A DNA stretch of 64,000 nucleotides from Euptelea pleiosperma (taxonomy: Eukaryota > Streptophyta > Magnoliopsida > Ranunculales > Eupteleaceae), in assembly GCA_035048495.1 (NCBI GenBank), contig CM068549.1, positions 18,881,103-18,945,102 of the forward strand, read 5' to 3'. Each line of letters starts with the position of its first letter. Positions within the stretch are counted from its first letter, which is position 1. This document shows positions 1 to 10,275 of the stretch, piece after piece. The translations under genes and the position numbers were made by a program. The notes below the pieces were generated by a model. The model ran no database searches and was not told the DNA's origin. It saw nothing but the letters and a program-made list of their open reading frames with translations.

Positions 1-351
1 TCTCGAGTCACCCACTTAGTTGAACAGGCAAAGCAAATTTTGGCTGCCGCCAACAGATTTGGACACATGCTAACAAAGGAATGGATCAAGAGAACCCAGT
101 GAATGACCTGAAAATAAGGACCACCACAACTAGAGTGGCAGCAACAACGTAAGAAATCATGGAGTGCAAGTTTGAAGTCCCCATCTATTCCACTGACCCA
201 TGGATGTTTAATCGTATCACCTCTTGGTGGACCTACGTACCAAAAATCATCTTGATTGATGATTTCTAGCCATTGGCATTGAGCATTTTATTGGCGTGAT
301 TTCTAACCGTTGCATTTGAGGTGTTTTTTTCGTACTCAAATATATTGGCTA
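1..351 (+). repeat. RLP-downstream repeat, left half (split by Copia)
   Basis: This stretch is a diverged copy of sequence found downstream of both RLP genes, around 22.7-23.0 kb and 38.0-38.33 kb. Shared landmarks are the 'ggatcaagagaaccc' stretch near 90 and the text running up to 'ttggcta' at 351. The repeat resumes at 5374 on the far side of the Copia element. Bases 20-70 also match the flank of the hAT MITEs at 24.36 and 39.70 kb without that insert. No gene is seen here. Confidence 0.8.
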
Positions 352-783
352 TGTTGTGCAAACGATCACAGAGATAACCGATGCACACAAGATTGAGTCA
401 GATACAAAGATCAAGGACCATATAAATGAGAAAGAAGTTCAGAAAATAAACACAGAACACAAAGTTTTAACGTAGTTCAGCTTAGCCTACATCCATAGGC
501 AGCAAAACTATCCTCTGTTTTCAATTCAAAAGAACAACTATTTTTACAATACACGTCAATCCCTTTTATGGGTATTGACTCCCTCTTATTTTCAAACTCT
601 CTCACCGTACACAATTAGAATCTCTCTTGTTTCCTAACTCTCTCACCACACACGATTAGACAACTCCTAATTGTTATGACTCCCTAAAAGGAAACTGCTG
701 CACGGGAGAGATCCGCACCAAATCGAGCCAAAAAACTTGGGGAGATTTGTAGGCCACATACCAATGCTTGCCCAATCCAACCA
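352..783 (-). repeat. Copia 3' LTR (left)
   Basis: It starts with TGTTGTGCAAACGAT, as the right LTR does, and aligns with it to about 735. On the plus strand the region following 783 is TCTCCACCTTGG, whose reverse complement CCAAGGTGGAGA resembles the polypurine tract before the 3' LTR of many plant Copia elements. That places the inner edge near 783. If the right LTR is taken as complete, the edge would instead be near 740. A 12-bp insertion (near 366-380) is absent from the other LTR. Confidence 0.75.
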
Positions 784-1018
784 TCTCCACCTTGGCATGA
801 AATCTCACGCCATCCACAAACAAAGAGAACAAACCTTGTTGCCTTCAAATGCGCCCATAGGCGCCAAGCACCCAAAGGTGCCACACACCCGAAGGTGCTC
901 AAACTCGCAGGATTTTGATCAAGTCCAAGCAGTATTTGAACTTGACAGCTGTCACTATCTTAGTCAACATATCTGTAGGGTTATCATTAGTTCCAATCTT
1001 CTGTAGAAGTATATCACC

Positions 1019-2367
1019 CTAGTCAACAATCTCTCGCACAAAATGGAAACGGACGTCGATGTGCTTAGTTCGAGAATGATGGACCTGGTTCTTTGCTAAA
1101 TGAATGGCACTTTGACTGTCACAATAGACATCCACGTGCTCCTGAATAATCCCCAAGTCATCAAGCAACCCTTGAAGCCAAATTGCCTCCTTAACGGCCT
1201 CTGGTACGACCATGTACTCTGCCTCAGTAGTTGACAAAGCAACTGTAGAAATGTCAACCTTCAACGTACCGGTCCTCTAGCAAGTGTAAACACATATCCA
1301 CTAGTAGACTGATGCTTATCCAGATCATCGGCGTACTCTGAGTCCATATATCCAACTACATGCTGACCAGTACTATCATCCCGCTGAAATACCAAACCAA
1401 AATCCATGGTACCCAGAATATACTGTAGAATCAACTTCACAACCTGCCAGTGCCCTTTTCCTGGATCATGCATGTACCTACTCACCATACTGACAGCCTG
1501 TGCAATGTCAGGCCTGGTACACACCATTGCATACATCAAGCTACCCACAACACTAGCATATGGAACTTGAGTCATATACTGACACTCTTCATCTGTGCGA
1601 TGAGAGACAAAGAAGCACTAAGCTTGAAGTGAGGAGCAAGAGGTGTACTTACAGGTTCAGATTTTTCAACCATACCAAACCTCTATAGTACCTTCTTCCA
1701 ATACTATTTCTGTGACAAACTAATCTTGCCCTTCAGCCTGTCTCTCTCAATTTCCATAGTATCTTCTTGGCTTCCCCCAGATTCTTCATTTCAAATTCAT
1801 ACTCAACTGAGGCTTCAACCGATCTATATCTACTTTGGTCTTTCAAGCAATGAGCATATCATCCACATATAATAGCAAATATAGAAAGGATCTGTCACTA
1901 AATTTATGAAAATACACACAATGGTCATATTAGCATCTGGTGTATTGCTGCCCTATCATAAATTGATCAAATCGCTAGTACCACTGCCTTGGAGACTATT
2001 TCAAACCATACAACAATTTTCTCAGTTTGCAAACCCAATTCTCTTTTCCGGCAATCTTAAGCCCTTCTGGCTGAGTCATATAGATTTCCTCCTCCAAATC
2101 ACCATGCAAGAACATCGTTTTGACATTGAATTGTACCAACTCAAGATCAAACTGTGCAACCAGGGCTAACAAGATACGAATAGAGGAATGCTTCACAACT
2201 GGAGAAAATACCTCATTGTAATCAATGCCTTCCTTCTGTGCGCAGCCTTTAACCACCAATCTAGCCTTGTACCGTACATTGTCCTGGCCTGGAGACCCTT
2301 GCTTTTTGGTGTAAACCCATTTGCACCTGATTGCTTTCTTCCCTTTTGGTAACTGTGTCAAATCCAA
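1019..2367 (-). pseudogene. Copia reverse transcriptase and RNase H region
   Basis: The start of reverse transcriptase lies at 2367-1996, with KAIRCKWVYTKKQ, YKARLVVKG and a degraded DVKTAFLHG-like motif (NVKTMFLHG). The catalytic YVDD motif can be read on the minus strand near 1885-1850 (LLYVDDMLIA). The 1575-1261 frame has the C-terminal part, and 1264-1019 has Copia RNase H (STTEAEYM, then CDSQSAIHLAKN and the RTKHIDVR segment). Frames are interrupted between these blocks. RNase H directly downstream of reverse transcriptase, with integrase upstream, is the Copia order. Confidence 0.9.
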
Positions 2368-2370
2368 GTT

Positions 2371-4165
2371 TCATTCTTCTGAAGAGAGTGCACCTCTTCC
2401 CATTGCTCTCTTCCACTCTACACTTTCTGAACTTCTCATAGTTTCTTTGTAGGTGGAAGGAATATGATCCTCAACAATTGTAAGTGCATATGCCACCAAG
2501 TCAATAAACCGAGTAGGTTTTCGAATCTCTCTTCTCAGTTTACAGGCTGCAATAGAATCCTGTTGCTGTGAAGACACCTGGGCTGGAACCTCTTCTTCAT
2601 CATCTGTGTCCTCACCCTCTAGTTCAACTGTGGGACCATTATAAGTTTTCACTGAAACCAATGGAGACTCAAACTCCACTTGCTGCGAAGCACCCCTGGT
2701 CATGCTTTCCTCCTGAGAGCTATTCTGCTTGTTCTGTGTGAACATAGCAGTTTCATCAAAAGTCATATCCCTGCTCAGAATAAATTTCTTCAAATCTGGA
2801 CACCATAGCCTATATCCCTTCACACCAGTGCTAAAACCCAAGAATATAGCTTTCTTGGCCCTTGGATCCAACTCACTTTCTTTAACATGAAAATAAGCTA
2901 GACAACCAAAAATATGCAACTAATCATAATCTGTAGTGGGTTTCCCAGACTATACCTCAATGGAAGTTTTGCCTTGATTTGCAACAATAGGCAACATGTT
3001 GATGAGATGGCATGCATACGTCACTGCCTTAGCCCAAAACGATTTGCCGAACCCAGCATTGGACAACATACATCGAACTTTCTCCAGTAAAGTACGGTTC
3101 ATGCGCTCTACCACCACATTCTATTGCGGTGTGTCCCTAACTATAAAGTATCTCACAATGCCCTCATTCTCACATACTTGCAAGAACGGATCGAACTTAT
3201 ACTCTCCACCATTATCTGACTTGAGTCTTCTGATCTTTCTGGCGGTATGAGTCTCGATCATTTTCTTCCACGTTAGGAACACAACCAAGACTTCATCCTT
3301 ATGTTTCATGTTGTACACCCATACTAGCCTTGAGAAGTCATCCATAAAAGTAACGAACCAATGCTTACCTCTTAAAGATGCAACTCTAGAAGGCTCCCAT
3401 ACATCTGAGTGAACATAATCAAGAGTACCTTTAGTACGATGAATTGCGGTATCAAATTTCACTCTAGTCTGCTTGCCCAGAACACAATGTTCACAAAATC
3501 CTAACTTGCAGGTCTTCGCACCTTTCAACAAGCCTTGCTTCACCAGTCCTTGCAAAGCTTTCTCTCTAGCATGACCTAAACGCATTTGCCACAATTTAGT
3601 AGTGTCTAGAACAGCCTTCTCTGAGCTATCATAAGCTGTTGCTACTCTACCTGTAATTGTACTTCCCTGCAAGAAATACAAATTGCCTCATCGAGTACCC
3701 TTTATCACCACAAGTGCACAGTAAACAACCTTTAGAACTCCACCTTCCATAGTAATCTTTGAACCCTTGGATTCTAAAGCACCCAAGGAGATGAGATCTT
3801 TCTTCAAATCCGGTACATACCGAACATCTGTATGCACTCTAACTGCCCCATCAGCCAACTTCAGACAAATTTTACCTATCCCTTCCATCTTACAGGCATT
3901 ATCATTACCCATAAGCACTGATCCACCATCCAACTCCCTAAAGTTAGAAAATCAATCCCTGTTGGGACACATGATAAGTACAACCTGAGTCTAAGATCCA
4001 TTCCTCAGAATGGCACACCAACGATGAACCAGTTAGTGCAAATTCAGAATCATCATCGTCAATATGTGCAACGTTCACATCTGAACCTTTCTTATCCTTG
4101 TTTTTCAACTTCGGAATCCTTCTTCCAGTGCCCCTTTTGGTGACAAAATGCACAACTCGTCCTTA
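2371..4165 (-). pseudogene. Copia zinc knuckle, protease and integrase region
   Basis: A CCHC-like knuckle is visible at about 4165-4120 (CAFCHQKGHWKKDS, last Cys replaced by Ser), out of frame with the ORF at 4153-3944. That ORF contains the aspartic protease active site WILDSGCTYH. The next frames (3933-3688 and 3681-3121) carry the rest of the protease, the integrase zinc site (H...LGH, then CEHC) and catalytic core landmarks (YVHSDVW, FVTFMDDFSR, LKSDNGGEY). The 2919-2371 frame continues with MHIFGCLAYFHV and the integrase C-terminal region. Several stops and shifts break the polyprotein. Confidence 0.88.
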
Positions 4166-4218
4166 GCAGGAATTTTCTTATCATCGTACCTTCCTCTTGT
4201 CTTAGAATGAGATTTATC

Positions 4219-4900
4219 TCATTTACCAGATTTTCTATCATCTGACCTGCCTCTTACTATCAGTGCCTCAGATGTTGACTCTCTATGAACCTGTTGGTCC
4301 TTCTTTCTGTACTCATTATTCATTAATATTGTAGACACTTCATCATATTTCACCTCATCTTTCCCATATAATAAGGTGGTTGTTAGATAATCATGTACAT
4401 CAGGATGTGAATTCAAAAGACATAATGCCTTATCCTCATCATCAATTTTCACATCAAGATTCAATAAGTCAAGAAGAATTTTATTGTAATCATTGAGGTG
4501 TTCAGACAGAGTGTTACCTGGCCGATACTGGAAACGAAAAAAGTTTGTTCTTCTAATGGAGATGATTCACCATACTCGTTGTCATATACTTGTCTTCCAA
4601 TTTCTTTCACAACTGCTTTGCACATGTATCCTTCATAACAAAATACTTTTGATCCTTGGCAAGACAAAGCCTGATGGTGCCACAAACCTGTCGATTGATT
4701 TTCAGCCAATCCTTTTCTTTCATCTCTTTGGGTTTATCCTCCAAAGAAATTTCCAACTCTTGTTGAGTCAGAACGTCCAAAACTTCGCATTGCCACATGC
4801 TGAAGTTATTCGTTCCATCGAACTTTTCAACTTCAAACTTTGCATTTGAGACCATAGTCCTTACCGCTGACGAAGATGTTGACGGCGAATCATTTGACAT
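4219..4900 (-). pseudogene. Copia gag, frameshifted
   Basis: The first frame (4900 to 4607) opens MSNDSPSTSSS and carries the UBN2/retrotransposon gag N-terminal pattern (FDGTNNFSMWQ, later KEKDWLKINRQ). After CAKQL an in-frame TGA stands where the family has the Trp of a LWKKLEDKY-like motif. A frameshift then separates it from the C-terminal part at 4464-4219, which has NLDVKIDDEDKALCLLNSHP and a basic tail. Gag would form the particle shell. As it stands it cannot be translated whole. Confidence 0.85.
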
Positions 4901-4971
4901 CTTCTCGTTCAGTGATCAAATAGACTCAATCCCCATTCCATAGATATTTTTCCACTAAGTTCTGAACCAAT

Positions 4972-4984
4972 GGCTTTGATACTA
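4972..4984 (-). other. Copia primer-binding site
   Basis: The minus strand reads TAGTATCAAAGCC three bases inside the 5' LTR. It is close to TGGTATCAGAGCC, the site complementary to the 3' end of plant initiator methionine tRNA used by many Copia elements. The two or three mismatches fit decay. Confidence 0.7.
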
Positions 4985-4987
4985 GTT

Positions 4988-5368
4988 TGTTGTGCAAACG
5001 ATGATGCACACAAGATTGAGTCAGATACAAAAATCAAGGAACATATATATAAAAGAGAAAGAAGTTCAGAAAATAAATGTAGAACACAAAGTTTTAACAT
5101 GGTTCGGCTTAGCCTATATCCACGGGCAGCAAAACTATCCTCTGTTTTCAATTCAAAACAACAACTATTTTTACAATACGTGTCAATCCCTTTTATGGGT
5201 ACTGACTCCCTCTTATTTCCAAACTCTCTCGCCGTACACAATTAGAATCCCTCTTGTTTCCAAACTCTCTCACCACACACAATTAGAAAACTCCTAATTG
5301 TTAGGACTCCCTAAAAGGAAAATGTTGCTACGGGAGAGATCCGCACCAAATTGAGCAAAAAAACTACA
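4988..5368 (-). repeat. Copia 5' LTR (right)
   Basis: It aligns with 352-740 over its full length. It begins TGTTGTGC and ends CTACA, directly followed by the GGCTA target duplication. It lacks a counterpart of bases 741-783 of the left copy, so either it lost its outer end or the left LTR is shorter than the purine tract suggests. Confidence 0.8.
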
Positions 5369-5373
5369 GGCTA

Positions 5374-5660
5374 GAAATCACTAGTCAAGCTGATTTTTGT
5401 TGTGGACGGTACTATTATGCCACAACGCACCAAACACCAGGAGGCGTTGTGTTAGCTGTCTCCAAACATCATCCAATGGGGCCCAGGCTGCCTACTGCCT
5501 AGCTGCAGCCGTCAATGCGAGATACTCATCTTTTTTGGACCTTCAATAAATGAAGCATAATTATTATGTTGTTGCCATATTCAATCGTAAACAGTTGTGA
5601 TCCAGATCATCCAAATAGGACACATCCCTTAGATAGGCTAAGGTCTAAAAGGTGCATGCC
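5374..5660 (+). repeat. RLP-downstream repeat, right half
   Basis: Continues the repeat interrupted at 351. It aligns with about 23004-23200 and 38336-38540, including the stretches near 'gttagctgtctc', 'ggggcccagg' and the 'cacatccctt' segment. It contains no coding sequence. Confidence 0.75.
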
Positions 5661-6701
5661 ATTGAAGGAATCCCAGTTGTTATAAGACTCCTAAAATTGC
5701 ATAAACGGAAGTTCATCAAAACCAACGAATGCCAACAAAAAAAAAAAAAAAAAGTTAAGATCAGACGGGTTAGAATCATTTCATAAAATATCCACTTAAC
5801 TCTACAAGCTACCATAATAAATTGTCTAGTTTGCTCTAAAACCATGGATTTTATCATGAACCTCCTGTCATTTGGTTTACGAGATGCCTCAACCTCCTCT
5901 CATGTTGTTACATATGGAGAGGAGGTGACCTCCTATGATGTTGTGACATGTATTGGAGAGGAGGTGAAGGGTAACCGGAAGAATTAGTTTTGGTTCAAGC
6001 TATTTTTTTTGTAGTAACCTACTCTTTAGGTAGCCCTTGTCAAGATATTCTGATGTGAACTTTGACATGACTCTATATGACCCACATGGAAATGCATCAA
6101 TGGTTAATTTTTCATTAGGATGATCTCCCTGGTTGGTGAGGATGATATCCTTACCATGGAGATCATGCAACTCGCATGGAGATGAGTAAAGGGCTGATTT
6201 TTGTTCATCTTCTCACCATAGACATCATTCTCAAAAATATATGTTCCCCCTGATAGTGTCATTTTATGTGTCGAAAAAGTATGGCTCACATGTAGATGAC
6301 TTAATAAGGGCTAATTTTTTTTTTTTAATATTCTATTGGAGTAATTGATCTCCTCACCCTCAAGAATAATCTCCACAAAAAAATCAGCCAATTTTGAATC
6401 ATTTAACCTTATCAAAGGTGGACCTAAAGTTAAGGGGGAAGTGGACGGTCTAGAATTTTTTAACTTGTGATCTACTTTTCATAAAGCTATTTGTGCTAAT
6501 AATTCTTTCCTCGGACATGTCAAAATAACCTGACATATATATACGATTGGGATACCTATTTTTTTATACATGATCATGGGGTCAATGACCTTTCCAATCC
6601 TTACCAAGGAGATCATCCATGGGATTCACATAGAGATGAGTCAAGGGCATATTTTTGGTATGATGACCTCTTCACCATAGAAGTCATCCTCTCAAACAAT
6701 T
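5661..6701. other. Intergenic, anonymous diverged repeats
   Basis: No gene is supported. It contains a run of about 16 A near 5740, an inverted pair of 'aggagg'-rich stretches at about 5882-5965, and text that recurs in diverged form at 42.83-45.5 kb ('gatctcctcacc', 'agatcattctca'). Confidence 0.5.
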
Positions 6702-7090
6702 AGGTAGCGTTTTGTAAAACTTATTTTATGGTCTAATATCTTAAAGTGCTGAATATGAGATCTGAAATCTTAAAGTGCTGAATATAAGGTCTGAAAATAC
6801 TGTTTGGTAAACTGTTTGAAAAAATTGTTGAAATCTGAAAATAAGTGTTAAATATGTTTGGTAAACACAACCAGAAATGTCTAAAATTGACATTTTGTCG
6901 TATTTACCCTTGTTAAGTGTTAAGTCTATTTGGTAAATACAACAAAATAATGTCTAAAAATTGGTTATTTGCCACCATGCACCTCCAGAGAGCAAAAAGC
7001 ACCACCCCCATCACCATCCATGCCTAACTACTAGCTAGAACATGTCTCCATCGGCATTTCTCTAGACCATAAATCAACTAGCTCAAGCAT

Positions 7091-7462
7091 GAGTTAGAGT
7101 TGACTAGTAAATTTTGCTCCACGTTTGAAGTTGTAGTTGCCAGTATTTAGAGCTTTCGGACCCGAGCAATAAACTTGAAGAAAGATACCAATGTCAAGCT
7201 CGTATTCTTCACTAATACACGTCGCCTTTGGCACCCACCATTGCCATAAGATTTCTACGGCAACTGCTTCTTCCGAATGACAATTACCATCTCAAGTGGT
7301 TGGCTTGTAGATGCATCAAATGCCAATGTGGTGAAAGGTATTCAAGATGCAAAGGTGAGGCTTTCGATCCAATTTACAAAGTGGATGGAGGGTGATGAGT
7401 TGGATGATGGTGATGACCCATTTCCTCCCCTACTTAACTACACCACATTAAGCTACAATTGA
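7091..7462 (+). pseudogene. BAHD acyltransferase fragment
   Basis: One frame from about 7091 to 7462 reads CSTFEVVVASI, then SFRTRAIN, LVFFTNTRRLWHPPLP, DFYGNCFF, an SSGWLV stretch, DAKVRLSIQFTKWMEG and DPFPPLLNYTTL. This order matches the central-to-C-terminal part of plant BAHD acyltransferases, which move acyl groups from CoA thioesters to alcohols or amines. The catalytic HxxxD half and the C-terminal DFGWG motif are absent. Two in-frame stops occur: TAG at 7148-7150, where the family usually has Trp, and TAA at 7247-7249. It is a dead fragment, probably captured by the surrounding element. No substrate can be inferred. Confidence 0.65.
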
Positions 7463-7495
7463 AAATGACTTAAGAAATGCCTATGATTCTGTACA

Positions 7496-7696
7496 TTGAG
7501 ACTTCATTTTTTAACAAAATGGGATCCCACTTGTTACGAAAGGCCGGATCATGTCATGCATTACTACTCTGAAATTTTCAATCCTTTTAAAAGGCACTCG
7601 GGCAAGGTATTTCAAAAGCGACAAAGGTTTGAGGCCTATCTCCTTGAGTATTTGTCATGGACTCACGGTGATGGAAGCCCTTCTCTTATCTTCTGA
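7496..7696 (+). other. Short unidentified reading frame in hAT-like element
   Basis: An open frame of 66 codons containing the stretch ERPDHVMHYYSEIFNPF and a basic, aromatic-rich remainder. I do not recognise the family. The composition looks protein-derived, and it lies just downstream of the BAHD fragment inside the same element, so it may be a second captured exon. It has no convincing start context. Confidence 0.25.
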
Positions 7697-8475
7697 AGAA
7701 AGGTAGTGATTCCTAGAGTTCAAAATTTTAAATCATACCATACGGAGGATGAGAGAAATCAACAATAAAATGCCAATACTAAGGATAAGGATGACACAAA
7801 CCAGCTTTAAAACCAAAAGTATTATTAATCATTATAACTTATTTTACAATGATATTATTATGGGCTAGACAGGCGTGTGAGCCAATCTATGCTCAATAGA
7901 AAAGGCAAGATGCATAGACCATATAATAGCAGTTGCAACTGTGGGCTGGATTTTTACAAGTACAGAGGGCACAATTGAGCCAATCTATGCTCACATCAAT
8001 CATCTTCGCAACAGAAAAAAATCCCGAGATAGTGAGAGAGAATAGATCAAGAGATTGAAAAGAGGCGAGAGAGATACGAGATTAGGTGAGAACATTACCT
8101 GAAAGTGGCACACAATAGTGGCAGACAACGATGGTGGCTCATGGTGGTGATGGATGGCGAGGTGGCTCACGGTGGTGGTGGACGACGATGGTGGACCACG
8201 GTGGTGGTGGATGGAGATTGGATGCAAGAAGCTAGGATTTGAGAGGAGATGAATGAGGGAAGTCGAATGGGTTTGTTTGAATTGAGGGTAAAAAAGGTAT
8301 TATATGTTGATAAGGGTACGATAGGCATTTTAGCGATAGAATATCACTTACTGCATTAAGTGGTTTTCCACTGAAACGAAAAAGTGACATTGTGATGACT
8401 TAAAAAAGAGTTTGATTTTAAGTGAGTTCTAGAAAATAAGCACTGGTTTTTTTTTTTTTTTTACCAAACACTATC
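7697..8475. other. Interior of the hAT-like element without a gene
   Basis: No coding feature is seen. Bases 8105-8225 are rich in GGTGG and GATGG repeats that give low-complexity His/Ser/Pro translations on the minus strand. Confidence 0.5.
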
Positions 8476-8591
8476 AATTTGCAAAAACCATTGAAAATAA
8501 TCTGAAAAAATGCTCTTACTTTGTATTCAACATGTTTTGGGTATTTTGGGGGCATTTTTGGAGAAAAATGGATTTGTCACAAATGTCCATA

Positions 8592-8802
8592 TGAGCCATG
8601 TGGCATACTCTTAGAGACCCCTGATGTATGGATGTTAGGATCATCCCTAAGTGCACCTACAGACCAAAGATAAGCCTGATTGGTGAGTTCTAACTGTTTG
8701 ATTTTAGTCTTTTTTCGTGGGTTGATTTTCATCTGTAGGATTCGAGCATTATTTGGGTACCCAAATGAAATAGCTAGAAATCAACAATCAAACTAATTAT
8801 TA
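8592..8802. repeat. Long-inverted-repeat MITE, truncated copy
   Basis: A member of a family whose two roughly 105-bp arms are inverted copies of each other. Here the left arm ('gagccatgtggcatactc', then 'tatggatgtt', then 'cctacagacc') and the loop are present. The right arm stops after 'caaactaatt', where RLP intron and exon sequence begins. Confidence 0.7.
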
Positions 8803-9178
8803 ACCATTTTGCAGGCGGTTGTGTGAACGGAAGAACCCCCAAGTGTTAGATCTTAATTGGAACAATTTTGAAGGGAACTTACCTTCATGTTAGGGAAACT
8901 TGATGTTCCTTCAGCTTTTGGATCTCTTTCAATCAATTTGGTGGAAACATAGGATCATCTCGCATTACTAATCTCATATCACTTGAATTCCTTTCTCTTT
9001 CACATAATCTCTTTGAAGGCTCTTTCTCATTTAGTTCATTTTCTAATCATTCGATGTATCAGGTAGGCTTCCAAATTGGATGGGAAATATGTCGTCTTTG
9101 ATCGAAGTTATCGCGTCAAAAAATCATCTTCTGGGATATCCATTTCATTTGATTTTTGCAAACTTACAAACGGTGTAG
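8803..9178 (+). pseudogene. RLP last-exon fragment with internal deletion
   Basis: A splice-acceptor-like 'ttttgcag' is followed by sequence matching the start of the RLP last exon ('acaattttgaagggaac'), with a nonsense change inside the second LRR. The text jumps near 9055 from the region equivalent to about 19955 of RLP-1 to the region equivalent to about 20655 ('gtatcaggtaggcttccaa'), so roughly 700 bp are missing. It then ends after 'tttttgcaaactta'. Indels break every frame. Confidence 0.85.
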
Positions 9179-9600
9179 AGAAAGAACAAAATGACACATA
9201 ACTAAGCTGTAGGACAAGTCACCCACAGAGTGGGTAAAGCAAATTTCGGCTGCTTTCTTTTTCACAGTGCTCAAATCATCACACCGCTAGAAATCATCAG
9301 TCAAGCTGATTTTTCATCAGTTGGTCTCTCCAAGAGCTGGACCAATCACCTATGGGGTCAACGGGTCCGAAAGAGTGACGCCCACATGACATTTTGGAAG
9401 AGCTGTGGAACAGGAAATTATTTCTCTCTAAGTCTGAGAGTAGTGTATGATGACATGACTCTATAGGACCCACATGGGGTCAATTATTTCTCTCTATTGA
9501 GCATTGTATGAACCAGTTCATTTACGCTAGCACAGGTAGGACCCAGGAACCAATTCATTTACACTAGTACAGGCAGGACCCGAGATTGAAGTCTACCCCT
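9179..9600. repeat. Duplicated block shared with 27.89-28.34 kb
   Basis: Follows the RLP fragment in both places with the same landmarks ('gtaggacaagtcaccca', 'caagagctgga', 'agagtgacgcccac', 'gacccgagattgaagtc'). It is non-coding. Together with the preceding fragment it marks one edge of the older duplication. Confidence 0.8.
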
Positions 9601-9834
9601 TCCCAAAATGCCACTTGGAGCACCCTTTCAGGGCTACTAACTTTATGGATTTTTTTGGGCCACCTATTGGTGGACTTGCACCCAAAAAAATTCCCAATTA
9701 AAATGCCCAGATATATATCAACGGCTTGAAATCACCAATTGAGTTGATATGTAGATCCACGAAGAGGTGAACGAAACATCCATGGTTCTGTGGGCCGGAC
9801 AGAGTATGGGAAGTGGCACAAGCATAATAGGGTG

Positions 9835-10190
9835 CGTTTTGATCTCTAGCAAGTCATAAAGGGGGCCATTATAATATTACAACAGACAGGTAACGTTACC
9901 GTTATTTTTTTTTTATAAAAAAAAGGCTGTTATAAAGAAATTAAAGCATACCATAGTCAAAAAACAGAATAATTTCTTTTATTTTTAATTTTTTGAATAT
10001 AATTTTTAGAAAAAATAATAATAGTTAAGTAAGCGATAAGGAGACAAAATAAGGGCCATTATTTTTTATGGATCTTATAATAAATCCGTATTTTTAATGT
10101 TTTTTAAAATAATGTAACGGTGTTCGTATGTTATCCTTATAATGTAACGGGGTTCGTATTTTCATCAAATAATTCTATCCGTCTTATTAT
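9835..10190. repeat. Degraded GTTATAACGG-type repeat
   Basis: Contains scattered 'ggccattata', 'aacgttaccgtta', 'gctgttataa' and 'aacggggttcgta' text, related to the MITE at 15693-16075 but without clear ends. Confidence 0.5.
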
Positions 10191-10204
10191 TGGACTAACT
10201 CTTT

Positions 10205-10275
10205 GAATCAAATATCGTGAATCCAAACCAGTTGCATTGCAAATTGGGAAGAAATAGAAATAGACGAGAAATTGA
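10205..10275 (+). pseudogene. RLP promoter and start-site remnant
   Basis: The string 'gaatccaaaccag' followed by 'attgggaagaaatagaaa' and 'gagaaattgag' matches the leader just upstream of and over the RLP start codon at 14365-14415. It breaks off after about 70 bp and no coding exon follows. Confidence 0.6.

Larger units (their letters stand above)
352..5368 (-). mobile_element. Ty1/Copia LTR retrotransposon, degenerate, minus strand
   Basis: A 5.0 kb LTR retrotransposon. Domain order along the minus strand is gag, zinc knuckle, protease, integrase, reverse transcriptase, RNase H, which defines Copia. Related terminal repeats sit at both ends. GGCTA at 347-351 and 5369-5373 looks like a 5-bp target duplication. 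A primer-binding site like that for initiator Met-tRNA lies beside the right LTR and a purine-rich tract beside the left. The coding region has stops and frameshifts in every domain, so the element is not autonomous. The LTRs differ by many substitutions and indels, so the insertion is not recent. Confidence 0.93.
6702..8476. mobile_element. hAT-like non-autonomous element carrying gene fragments
   Basis: Left end AGGTAGCGTTTTGTAAA and the reverse complement of the right end, ATAGTGTTTGGTAAA, form imperfect terminal inverted repeats of a type common in plant hAT elements. Similarity resumes at CTTATTTT just inside both ends. Flanks share only 'caatt', so the target duplication is weak. A 28-bp direct repeat (containing 'atcttaaagtgctgaata') lies just inside the left end. 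The interior has no recognisable transposase but does hold a BAHD acyltransferase fragment, as in Pack-type elements. Confidence 0.5.

Noticed and set aside
8000..8227. Histidine- and serine-rich minus-strand frame
   Set aside because: Translation of GGTGG/GATGG simple repeats inside the hAT-like element, with no conserved motif.
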